This document shows, in pieces, positions 38,601 through 48,364 of a stretch of DNA of 64,000 nt. The stretch is from contig CP136061.1 in NCBI GenBank assembly GCA_032622095.1, positions 5,714,734-5,778,733 on the forward strand, given 5' to 3'. The DNA is from Siphonodentalium dalli (lineage: Eukaryota; Mollusca; Scaphopoda; Gadilida; Siphonodentaliidae). The notes under the pieces are model-generated. The model was not told the origin of the DNA. It saw only the letters and a program-made list of their open reading frames with translations, and searched no databases. A program made the translations under genes and the position numbers. How positions within the stretch are numbered: the stretch's first letter is position 1; each line of letters begins with the position of its first letter.

Positions 38601-41600
38601 AGTTGACCGTCGGTTGACCACCCACAGATATCCTGGAGGGATGGCAAATAAGGAATCGACAAATTTTGAAGGAAATTTCGTATAGTTTGAACATTTAGTG
38701 GCACAAGCTGTCGCTATATGGCCACATAATCATCATTTGTACCCACCTTACTGAAAACCCGGACCAGTTGACCGTCGGTTGACCACCCACAGATATCCTG
38801 GGGGGATGGCAAATAAGAAATCGACAAATTTTGAAGGAAATTTCGTATAGTTTGAACATTTAGTGGCACAAGCTGTCGCTATATGGCCACATAATCATCA
38901 TTTGTACCCGCCTTACTGAAAACCCGGACCAGTTGACCGTCGGTTGACCACCCACAGATATCCTGGGGGGATGGCAAATAAGGAATCGACAAATTTTGAA
39001 GGAAATTTCGTATAGTTTGAACATTTAGTGGCACAAGCTGTCGCTATATGGCCACATAATCATCATTTGTACCCGCCTTACTGAAAACCCGGACCAGTTG
39101 ACCGTCGGTTGACCACCTACAAATATCATGGGGGGATGGCAAATAAGAAATCGACAAATTTTGAAGGAAATTTCGTATAGTTTGAACATTTAGTGGCACA
39201 AGCTGTCGCTATATGGCCACATAATCACCATTTGAACCAGCCTTACTGAAAACCCGGACCAGTTGACCGTCGGTTGACCACCCACAGATATCCTGGGGGG
39301 ATGGCAAATAAGAAATCGACATATTTTGAAGGAAATTTCGTATAGTTTGAACATTTAGTGGCACAAGCTATCGCTATATGGCCACATAATCATCATTTGT
39401 ACCCGCCTTACTGAAAACCCCGACCAGTTGACCGTCGGTTGACCACCCACAGATATCCTGGGGGGATGGCAAATAAGGAATCGACAAATTTTGAAGGAAA
39501 TTTCGTATAGTTTGAACATTTAGTGGCACAAGCTGTCGCTATATGGCCACATAATCATCATTAGTACCCGCCTTACTGAAAACCCGGACCAGTTGACCGT
39601 CGGTTGACCACCTACAGATATCATGGGGGGATGGCAAATAAGAAATCGACAAATTTTGAAGGAAATTTCGTATAGTTTGAACATTTAGTGGCACAAGCTC
39701 TCGCTATATGGCCACATAATCACCATGTGTACCCGCCTTACTGAAAACCCGGACCAGTTGACCGTCGGTTGACCACCCACAGATATCCTGGGGGGATGGC
39801 AAATAAGAAATCGACAAATTTTGAAGGAAATTTCGTATAGTTTGAACATTTAGTGGCACAAGCTGTCGCTATATGGCCACATAATCATCATTTGTACCCG
39901 TCTTACTGAAAACCCGGACCAGATGACCGTCGGTTGACCACCCACAGATATCCTGGGGGGATGGCAAATAAGGAATCGACAAATTTTGAAGGAAATTTCG
40001 TATAGTTTGAACATTTAGTGGCACAAGCTGTCGCTATATGGCCACATAATCATCATTTGTACCCGCCTTACTGAAAACCCGGACCAGTTGACCGTCGGTT
40101 GACCACCTACAAATATCATGGGGGGATGGCAAATAAGAAATCGACAAATTTTGAAGGAAATTTCGTATAGTTTGAACATTTAGTGGCACAAGCTGTCGCT
40201 ATATGGCCACATAATCACCATTTGAACCAGCCTTACTGAAAACCCGGACCAGTTGACCGTCGGTTGACCACCCACAGATATCCTGGGGGGATGGCAAATA
40301 AGAAATCGACAAATTTTGAAGGAAATTTCGTATAGTTTGAACATTTAGTGGCACAAGCTGTCGCTATATGGCCACATAATCATCATTTGTACCCGCCTTA
40401 CTGAAAACCCGGACCAGTTGACCGTCGGTTGACCACCCACAGATATCCTGGGGGGATGGCAAATAAGGAATCGACAAATTTTGAAGGATATTTCGTATAG
40501 TTTGAACATTTAGTGGCACAAGCTGTCGCTATATGGCCACATAATCATCATTTGTACCCGCCTTACTGAAAACCCGGACCAGTTGACCGTCGGTTGACCA
40601 CCCACAGATATCCTGGGGGGATGGCAAATAAGGAATCGACAATTTTGAAGGAAATTTCGTATAGTTTGAACATTTAGTGGCACAAGCTGTCGCTATATGG
40701 CCACATAATCATCATTTGTACCCGCCTTACTGAAAACCCGGACCAGTTGACCGTCGGTTGACCACCTACAGATATCATGGGGGGATGGCAAATAAGAAAT
40801 CGACAAATTTTGAAGGAAATTTCGTATAGTTTGAACATTTAGTGGCACAAGCTGTCGCTATATGGCCACATAATCACCATTTGTACCCGCCTTACTGAAA
40901 ACCCTGACCAGTTGAACGTCGGTTGACCACCCACAGATATCCTGGGGGGGATGGCAAATAAGAAATCGACAAATTTTGAAGGAAATTTCGTATAGTTTGA
41001 ACATTTAGTGGCACAAGCTGTCGCTATATGGCCACATAATCACCATTTGTACCCGCCTTACTGAAAACCCGGACCAGTTGACCGTCGGTTGACCACCCAC
41101 AGATATCCTGGGGGGATGGCAAATAAGGAATCGACAAATTTTGAAGGAAATTTCGTATAGTTTGAACATATAGTGGCACAAGCTGTCGCTATATGGCCAC
41201 ATAATCATCATTTGTACCCGCCTTACTGAAAACCCGGACCAGTTGACCGTCGGTTGACCACCTACAGATATCATGGGGGATGGCAAATAAGAAATCGACA
41301 AATTTTGAAGGAAATTTCGTATAGTTTGAACATTTAGTGGCACAAGCTGTCGCTATATGGCCACATAATCACCATTTGAACCCGCCTTACTGAAAACCCG
41401 GACCAGTTGACCGTCGGTTGACCACCCACAGATATCCTGGGGGGGATGGCAAATAAGAAATCGACAAATTTTGAAGGAAATTTCGTATAGTTTGAACATT
41501 TAGTGGCACAAGCTGTCGCTATATGGCCACATAATCATCATTTGTACCCGCCTTACTGAAAACCCGGACCAGTTAACCGTCGGTTGACCACCCACAGATA

Positions 41601-41777
41601 TCCTGGTGGGATGGTAAATAAGGAATCGACAAATTTTGAAGGAAATTTCGTATAGTTTGAACATTTAGTGGCACAAGGTGTCGCTATATGGCCACATAAT
41701 CATCATTTGTACCCGCCTTACTGAGAACCCGGACCAGTTGACCGTCGGTTGACCACCTACAGATATCATGGGGGGAT
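32652..41777 (+). repeat. 165-bp satellite array, first orientation (about 55 monomers)
   Basis: GTATAGTTTG recurs at 32741, 32906, 33071, 33236, 33404 and 33569, giving a 165-bp monomer; small changes come mainly from a G-run that varies from 5 to 13 (13 at 32689-32701). Each monomer contains GGATGGCAAATA, GAAGGAAATTTCGTATAG, GTGGCACAAGCTGTCGC and TTGACCGTCGGTTGACCACC. Higher-order copies exist. A block of about 3.6 kb recurs with offset 3628 (22 monomers): CTCTCGC at 36071/39699, the short AATCGACAATTTTG monomer near 37007/40635, and CTGGTGGGATGG at 37974/41603. An 825-bp block (five monomers) is duplicated around 34866/35691. Confidence 0.97.
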
Positions 41778-41830
41778 TCCTTCAAAATTTGTCGATTTCT
41801 TATTTGCCATCCCCCCAGGATATCTGTGGG
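41750..41830. repeat. Satellite orientation switch (palindrome centre)
   Basis: The forward unit stops after ATCATGGGGGGAT at 41777 and the inverse unit starts with TCCTTCAAAATTTG. The two monomers around the switch can pair, with the 32-34 bases between the G-run and the C-run as the loop. The switch occurs inside a monomer with only about a base of overlap, as in fold-back or template-switch events. Confidence 0.85.
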
Positions 41831-44800
41831 TGGTCAACCGACGGTCAACTGGTCAGGCTTTTCAGTAAGGCGGGTACAAATGATGATTATGTGGCCATAT
41901 AGCGACAGCTTGTGGCACTAAATGTTCAAACTATACGAAATTTCCTTCAAAATTTGTCGATTTCTTATTTGCCATCCCCCCAGGATATCTGTGGGGGGTC
42001 AACCGACGGTTAGCTGGTCCGGGTTTTCAGTAAGGCGAGTACAAATGATGATTATGTGGCCATATAGCGACAGCTTGTGCCACTAAATGTTCAAACTATA
42101 CGAAATTTCCTTCAAAATTTGTCGATTTCTTATTTGCCATCCCCCCATGATATCTGTAGGTGGTCAACCGACGGTCAACTGGTCCGGGTTTTCAGTAAGG
42201 CGGGTACAAATGATGATTATGTGGCCATATAGCGACAGCTTGTGCCACTAAATGTTCAAACTATACGAAATTTCCTTCAAAATTTGTCGATTCCTTATTT
42301 GCCATCCCCCGAGGATATCTGTGGGGGTTCAACCGACGGTCAACTGGTCCGGGTTTTCAGTAAGGCGGGTACAAATGATGATTATGTGGCCATATAGCGA
42401 CAGTTTGTGCCACTAAATGTTCAAACTATACGAAATTTCCTTCAAAATTTGTCGATTTCTTATTTGCCATCCCCCCCCAGGATATCTGTGGGTGGTCGAC
42501 CGACGGTCAACTGGTCCGGGTTTTCAGTAAGGCGGGTACAAATGATGATTATGTGGCCATATAGCGACAGCTTGTGCCACTAAATGTTCAAACTATACGA
42601 AATTTCCTTCAAAATTTGTAGATTTCTTATTTGCCATCCCCCCAGGATATCTGTGGGTGGTCAACCGACGGTCAACTGGTCCGGGTTTTCAGTAAGGCGG
42701 GTACAAATGATGATTATGTGGCCATATAGCGACAGCTTGTGCCACTAAATGTTCAAACTATACGAAATTTCCTTCAAAATGTGTCGATTTCTTATTTGCC
42801 ATCCCCCCAGGATATCTATGGGTGGTCAACCGACGGTCAACTGGTCCGGGTTTTCAGTAAGGCGGGTACAAATGATGATTATGTGGCCATATAGCGACAG
42901 CTTGTGCCACTAAATGTTCAAACTATACGAAATTTCCTTCAAAATTTGTCGATTTCTTATTTGCCATCCCCCCCCAGGATATCTGTGGGTGGTCAACCGA
43001 CGGTCAACTGGTTCGGGTTTTCAGTAAGACGGGTACAAATGATGATTATGTGGCCATATAGCGACAGCTTGTGCCACTAAATGTTCAAACTATACGAAAT
43101 TTCCTTCAAAATTTGTCGATTTCTTATTTGCCATCCCCCCATGATATCTGTAGTTGGTCAACCGACGGTCAACTGGTCCGGGTTTTCAGTAAGGCGGGTA
43201 CAAATGATGATTATGTGGCCATATAGCGACAGCTTGTGCCACTAAATGTTCAAACTATACGAAATTTCCTTCAAAATTTGTCGATTTCTTATTTGCCATC
43301 CCCCCAGGATATCTGTGGGTGGTCAACAGACGGTCAACTGGTCCGGGTTTTCAGTAAGGCGGGTACAAATGATGATTATGTGACCATATAGCGACAGCTT
43401 GTGCCACTAAATGTTCAAACTATACGAAATTTCCTTCAAAATTTGTCGATTTCTTATTTGCCATCCCCCCAGGATATCTGTGGGTGGTCGACCGACGGTC
43501 AACTGGTCCGGGTTTTCAGTAAGGCGGGTACAAATGATGATTATGTGGCCATATAGCGACAGCTTGTGCCACTAAATGTTCAAACTATACGAAATTTCCT
43601 TCAAAATTGGTCGATTTCTTATTTGCCATCCCCCCAGGATATCTGTGGGTGGTCAACCGACGGTCAACTGGTCCGGGTTTTCAGTAAGGCGGGTACAAAT
43701 GGTGGTTATGTGGCCATATAGCGACAGCTTCTGCCACTAAATGTTCAAACTATACGAAATTTCCTTCAAAATTTGTCGATTTCTTATTTGCCATCCCCCC
43801 ATGATATCTGTAGGTGGTCAACCGACGGTCAACAGGTCCGGGTTTTCAGTAAGGCGGGTACAAATGATGATTATGTGGCCATATAGCGACAGCTTGTGCC
43901 ACTAAATGTTCAAACTATACGAAATTTCCTTCAAAATTTGTCGATTCCTTATTTGCCATCCCCCCAGGATATCTGTGGGTGGTCAACCGACGGTCAACTG
44001 GTCCGGGTTTTCAGTAAGGCGGGTACAAATGATGATTATGTGGCCATATAGCGACAGCTTGTGCCACTAAATGTTCAAACTATACGAAATTTCCTTCAAA
44101 ATTTGTCGATTTCTTATTTGCCATCCCCCCAGGATATCTGTGGGTGGTCGACCGACGGTCAACTGGTCCGGGTTTTCAGTAAGGCGGGTACAAATGATGA
44201 TTATGTGGCCATATAGCGACAGCTTGTGCCACTAAATGTTCAAACTATACGAAATTTCCTTCAAAATTTGTCGATTTCTTATTTGCCATCCCCCCAGGAT
44301 ATCTGTGGGTGGTCAACCGACGGTCAACTGGTCCGGGTTTTCAGTAAGGCGGGTACAAATGGTGATTATGTGGCCATATAGCGACAGCTTGTGCCACTAA
44401 ATGTTCAAACTATACGAAATTTCCTTCAAAATTTGTCGATTTCTTATTTGCCATCCCCCCATGATATCTGTAGGTGGTCAACCGACGGTCAACTGGTCCG
44501 GGTTTTCAGTAAGGCGGGTACAAATGATGATTATGTGGCCATATAGCGACAGCTTGTGCCACTAAATGTTCAAATTATACGAAATTTCCTTCAAAATTTG
44601 TCGATTCCTTATTTGCCATCCCCCCAGGATATCTGTGGGTGGTCAACCGACGGTCAACTGGTCCGGGTTTTTCAGTAAGGCGGGTACAAATGACGATTAT
44701 GTGGCCATATAGCGACAGCTTGTGCCACTAAATGTTCAAACTATACGAAATTTCCTTCAAAATTTGCCGATTCCTTATTTGCCATCCCCCCAGGATATCT

Positions 44801-45989
44801 GTGGGTGGTCAACCGACGGTCAACTGGTCCGGGTTTTCAGTAAGGCGGGTACAAATGATGATTATGTGGCCATATAGCGACAGCTTGTGCCACTAAATGT
44901 TCAAACTATACGAAATTTCCTTCAAAATTTGTCGATTTCTTATTTGCCATCCCCCCAGGATATCTGTGGGTGGTCAACCGACGGTCAACTGGTCCGGGTT
45001 TTCAGTAAGACGGGTACAAATGGTGATTATGTGGCCATATAGCGACAGCTTGTGCCACTAAATGTTCAAACTATACGAAATTTCCTTCAAAATTTGTCGA
45101 TTTCTTATTTGCCATCCCCCCATGATATACATTGTATGTAGGTGGTCAACCGACGGTCAACTGGTCCGGGTTTTCAGTAAGGCGGGTACAAATGATGATT
45201 ATGTGGCCATATAGCGACAGCTTGTGCCACTAAATGTTCAAACTATACGAAATTTCCTTCAAAATTTAGCGATTTCTTATTTGCCATCCCCCCAGGATAT
45301 CTGTGGGTGGTCAACCGACGGTCAACTGGTCCGGGTTTTCAGTAAGGCGGGTACAAATGATGATTATGTGGCCATATACCGACAGCTTGTGCCACTAAAT
45401 GTTCAAACTATACGAAATTTCCTTCAAAATTTGTCGATTTCTTATTTGCCATCCCCCCAGGATATCTGTGGGTGGTCAACCGACGGTCAACTGGTCCGGG
45501 TTTTCAGTAAGGCGGGTACAAATGATGATTATGTGGCCATATAGCGACAGCTTGTGCCACTAAATGTTCAAACTATACGAAATTTCCTTCAAAATTTGTC
45601 GATTTCTTATTTGCCATCCCCCCAGGATATCTGTGGGTGGTCAACCGACGGTCAACTGGTCCGGGTTTTCAGTAAGGCGGGTACAAATGGTGATTATGTG
45701 GCCATATAGCGACAGCTTGTGCCACTAAATGTTCAAACTATACGAAATTTCCTTCAAAATTTGTCGATTTCTTATTTGCCATCCCCCCAGGATATCTGTG
45801 GGTGGTCAACCGACGGTCAACTGGTCCGGGTTTTCAGTAAGGCGGGTACAAATGGTGATTATGTGGCCATATAGCGACAGCTTGTGTCACTAAATGTTCA
45901 AACTATACGAAATTTCCTTCAAAATTTGTCGATTTCTTATTTGCCATCCCCCCATGATATCTTTAGGTGGTCAACCGACCGTCAACTGG
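41778..45989 (-). repeat. 165-bp satellite array, inverted orientation (about 25 monomers)
   Basis: The same monomer continues here in reverse complement: CTATACGAAATTTCCTTC, GCCATCCCCCCAGGATATC and GGTGGTCAACCGACGGTCAA repeat every 165 bp up to the mirror-image terminus. The array has roughly half as many monomers as the forward one, so the two arms have grown or shrunk independently. One monomer near 45130 carries a short insertion (ATACATTGT). Confidence 0.97.
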
Positions 45990-46072
45990 GCCTAATGATC
46001 ACGAAGGCGGTAGGAATCCTCGTTATAATAGCGTATTGTGATGATATGATATGTTTTCTTTTATTTAAAATA

Positions 46073-46126
46073 CCATCGGATGGCAAATAGCGCATATCGG
46101 TATAATCGCTATTTGCCATCCGATGG
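46073..46126. repeat. Right terminal hairpin of the satellite element
   Basis: The arms 46073-46092 and 46107-46126 repeat the 20-bp arms of the left hairpin, again with a 14-nt loop. The loops of the two hairpins are reverse complements of each other apart from one base. This hairpin is the mirror partner of 32516-32569. Confidence 0.92.
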
Positions 46127-46133
46127 CGAATAG

Positions 46134-46249
46134 ACACTTCCGTCATACAGACTCGTTCCGTGAAATATGATATGATGATGATGATGATGAAGCCAAACAA
46201 ATTCTGCTATTGAGCGCACTGTAAAATAGAGCAAATATGATTTGATTTA
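46134..46249. other. Junction sequence with a short ATG microsatellite
   Basis: This is outside the strong inverted repeat. GTTCCGTG at 46155-46162 pairs loosely with CACCGGAAC on the left side, so the terminal repeat may reach here. A microsatellite of about six ATG units lies at 46171-46188. No gene is seen. Confidence 0.6.
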
Positions 46250-46410
46250 CCTTTGATCTTCAGCCTGTGTTAAGCTTTCGCTTGTGATGGCTACTTGTCT
46301 TCTTGAGCTCACTTTATTTTTGTTTGCGCAATTATAGAAATTAAAATAAAATTTATTTTCTTTTCCTCTCAAGCTATCGTTGAGATATGATTTGAATTGA
46401 TCTAGGGAGA
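46250..46410 (+). mobile_element. LINE 3' tail, second copy
   Basis: TTAAGCTTTCGCTTGTGATGG, a T-rich stretch and AAAATTTATTTTCTTT follow in the same order as in the tail at 32123-32300, at roughly 70% similarity by eye. No reverse-transcriptase codons are left upstream. The satellite element therefore sits between two tails of one LINE family in the same orientation. Confidence 0.6.
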
Positions 46411-46446
46411 TTGCTGTCACACATAGATCTGTTAGGTTGTTCCAGA

Positions 46447-47185
46447 GGGTCCGTGACTACCCGCCCCCGAGACAACCCGCCCCCTTTCACTCTGAGACAA
46501 CCCGCCCCCGGACAACCCGCCCCCCAAAAATCAATTAGCGGTAATCAGTGGCTAATTAGGAGGGCTGAGGGGATTTTTATTTGATATTTAACAACATGGA
46601 CAACAATAAATACACATGTAATATAATATATCTTATGAACACAAAAATGCATCAACGATAATATGTTTATTTATTACGAAGTTTTATGAACGAAATTTAA
46701 AAACGGAATGAATGAATATGAACAATGATTAATTTGGGGCTGACGGATGAAGTTGTGCAATGGACCCTTCTGACCATAAGTATGCCGTCTCAAGGCCGAC
46801 GGTTTATGTGTGTCTCTTCACGGCCTGCGTCCAATGGAAGCAGCATCTGTATCTGGAAATATATACTTCTTTCACAGCTTTCCACTGTGATAATGAACCA
46901 TTTGCATCAATTGTTTGTTTTGAAAGCACCCCTTTTAATTAGTCTTCACTTACCCTATGTGCAGTTCAGTTGTCAAAACATCGTGTCATTCTTTATCCCA
47001 GTCCAGGCATTGACATAATTAATGAATAAACACATGTTTTGTTGATCAAAATCTGTAATAATATATCATAAAAGAATATAATCACTCTTAAAAATTTCGG
47101 GACAACCCGCCCTCATTTATCGGGACAACCCGCCCCCAAAATAGCATAGGGGCGGGTTGTCTCGGGGGCGGGTAGTCCCGTTCCC
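46447..47185 (-). mobile_element. Non-autonomous Mutator-like (MULE) element, 739 bp
   Basis: The terminal inverted repeats are 37 bp (46447-46483 and 47149-47185) and match at 34 positions, with core GACTACCCGCCCCCGAGACA. The flanking 8-bp duplication GTTCCAGA is at 46439-46446 and 47186-47193. Subterminal copies of GACAACCCGCCCC follow each end. Read on the minus strand, the centre (about 46750-46930) is a worn transposase piece: WKAVKEV, then CCFHWTQAVKRHT at 46807-46845, a TAA at 46804-46806 and TVGLETAY. The FHWTQAV...GLxTAY pattern is characteristic of the catalytic domain of animal MULE transposases. The element is thus a deletion derivative that keeps a fragment of its former transposase. 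The 8-bp duplication agrees with the 8-9 bp usual for MULEs. Confidence 0.82.
46807..46930 (-). pseudogene. MULE transposase fossil
   Basis: About 40 codons of a Mutator-like transposase survive inside the 739-bp element. The run CCFHWTQAV (46819-46845) and the preceding WKAVKEV match the segment around the second catalytic part of MULE transposases, where a Cys-x-Phe-His-Trp/Phe motif follows a D-x-E-type strand. An in-frame TAA at 46804-46806 stands where a glutamine codon (CAA) would be expected, and the homology resumes after it. Both flanks of the fragment are lost. It cannot encode a working enzyme. Confidence 0.7.
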
Positions 47186-47193
47186 GTTCCAGA

Positions 47194-47422
47194 TTGTTCC
47201 ATGATGTTACACTACGACAATTGACGCTTCGGCAGATATTGGCATTATCCAATCAGATAACGGCATCTTTCACTTTCACTTTCGCTTTCACTGAGAGCCT
47301 AGCGTTATACCTGGAATTCTGATGAGTCACTAAAACGCACCAGGCTGGTAAGACATCAATATTTATATAATAGTGCAGGGGACATGACAATCTGCGGGAT
47401 GGGATGGGATATGGGACAAAAC
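47194..47422. other. Stretch without a recognisable gene
   Basis: No coding signal is seen. CGTTATACCTGGAATTCTGATGA at 47303-47325 is identical to 32296-32318, so a short repeat is shared with the region left of the satellite element. A third partial copy of the GACAATCTGCGGG motif lies at about 47387. Confidence 0.5.
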
Positions 47423-47821
47423 GACAATCTGCGGGACAGAATTTCAAATTGCGTGGGACGGCCGATATCTCGAGGAATACAGGACGTAGGGGACTCATTT
47501 TGGTGTCTAACGAAAGGCACACGTTCGCCCTATCCAAACATATTAACCCCGCCACTAACCAAACACCAAAAGTTGCATTATAATAATGATTATTTGATCG
47601 ACAACTGACCTAACATGGGGTGGGATTTTGGATAGCATGACAATCTGCGGGACAGGATTTTCAAATTGGGTGTGACGGCCGATAGCTCGAGGAATACAGC
47701 GCATAGAGAGCTACTTATGGTGTCTAACGAAAGGCCCACATTCGCCCTATCCACACATATTAACCCCGCCACTGACCGGACACCGGAAGTTACATTATCC
47801 GGTCGACAACTGACCTAACAT
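47423..47821. repeat. Direct repeat pair of about 190 bp
   Basis: The copies 47423-47616 and 47639-47821 both start GACAATCTGCGGGACAG and end ACAACTGACCTAACAT. They share GGTGTCTAACGAAAGGC and TATTAACCCCGCCACT. They differ by scattered substitutions and an insertion of about 10 bases. Stop-free readings of up to about 100 codons on either strand do not resemble any protein I know. Confidence 0.85.
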
Positions 47822-48037
47822 AAAATGCCACAAACACGAAAAACTGCGTTCGACATTAATGTTTAGAATTTATATTTATCGATGAATACACTAGCAAACA
47901 ACAAGTTTTAGGTATCAAATAACGCAGTGGAATACTGTGCATTCGTTTTTAGCTACAATATGGCTGTTTTAGTGCGAATATTGTAATGCCGGCGAACACG
48001 CAAACACGCTCCGATAAAACAGCTAAAAATAGACTCG

Positions 48038-48292
48038 ATGTTTACAGTTACAGGATCGATTTCAGCCGGTATATTCAATATAATGGGGCGTATAGTATAT
48101 CAAAATGTAGAATTAGACACAGGGAATGGATTTTTTTTCCAAATGGGTCCACCAGGCGGTGAAATTGTTGCAGAAATTCGCTCCAAGATATTCTCACTTA
48201 TTTTTATTTCAGTTGTGACTAAAAGCCCAGATGCCGGAGCCCAGCGACTAAAAGCCAAGTTACAAAATAGATCAACTGGTTTGAACGAATGA
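48038..48292 (+). CDS. Doubtful small ORF of 84 codons
   Basis: This frame runs from an ATG at 48038 to the TGA at 48290-48292. The product has a hydrophobic N-terminus, a glycine-rich patch (MGPPGGE) and a basic C-terminal part (RLKAKLQNR). I recognise no domain. The sequence context is intergenic between two repeat blocks, with no splice signals or neighbouring exons. It may be a chance frame or a broken exon, and I list it only so that the stretch 47822-48364 is not left unexplained. Confidence 0.12.
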   Translation: MFTVTGSISAGIFNIMGRIVYQNVELDTGNGFFFQMGPPGGEIVAEIRSKIFSLIFISVVTKSPDAGAQRLKAKLQNRSTGLNE

Positions 48293-48364
48293 ATATGTCA
48301 ATGATAAGACTATTCAAAAGAATATTCAAATCAAATAGTGTTTATAGACTTAAAAACTTATGTG

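Larger units (their letters stand above)
32509..46133. mobile_element. 13.6-kb foldback-like element: TIRs enclosing inverted 165-bp satellite
   Basis: The unit begins CTATTCGCCATCGGATGG and ends with the reverse complement at 46133. The unique parts of the two termini (32509-32651 and 45990-46133) are almost identical inverted repeats of about 145 bp, differing at only a few bases. Both include a hairpin and TATTTTAAATAAAAGAAAAC. Weaker inverted similarity continues outward for about 30 bp to near 32478 and 46162. Inside each terminus the 165-bp satellite starts in mirror orientation, so the whole unit is one giant imperfect palindrome. Drosophila FB and similar foldback elements have long TIRs rich in tandem repeats, and that is the closest known design. 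No transposase gene is visible and no target duplication was secured. The alternative is an inverted duplication of one satellite-plus-flank segment. Confidence 0.75.

Noticed and set aside
37376-45544. Frames of 106-112 codons in the 165-bp arrays
   Set aside because: Two monomers are joined where a single stop is mutated or a frame change occurs. Frequent variants change amino acids and the G/C-run varies, so there is no sign of coding constraint.
1-46000. CRISPR array or phage-type repeats
   Set aside because: The repeats have no unique spacers, the units are long and nearly identical, and the sequence is clearly eukaryotic.
45884-46090. 68-codon frame reading from satellite into the right TIR, mirrored at 32552-32755 by a 67-codon frame
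   Set aside because: The two are copies of one another only because the TIRs are inverted repeats. There is no domain and no independent support for a protein.
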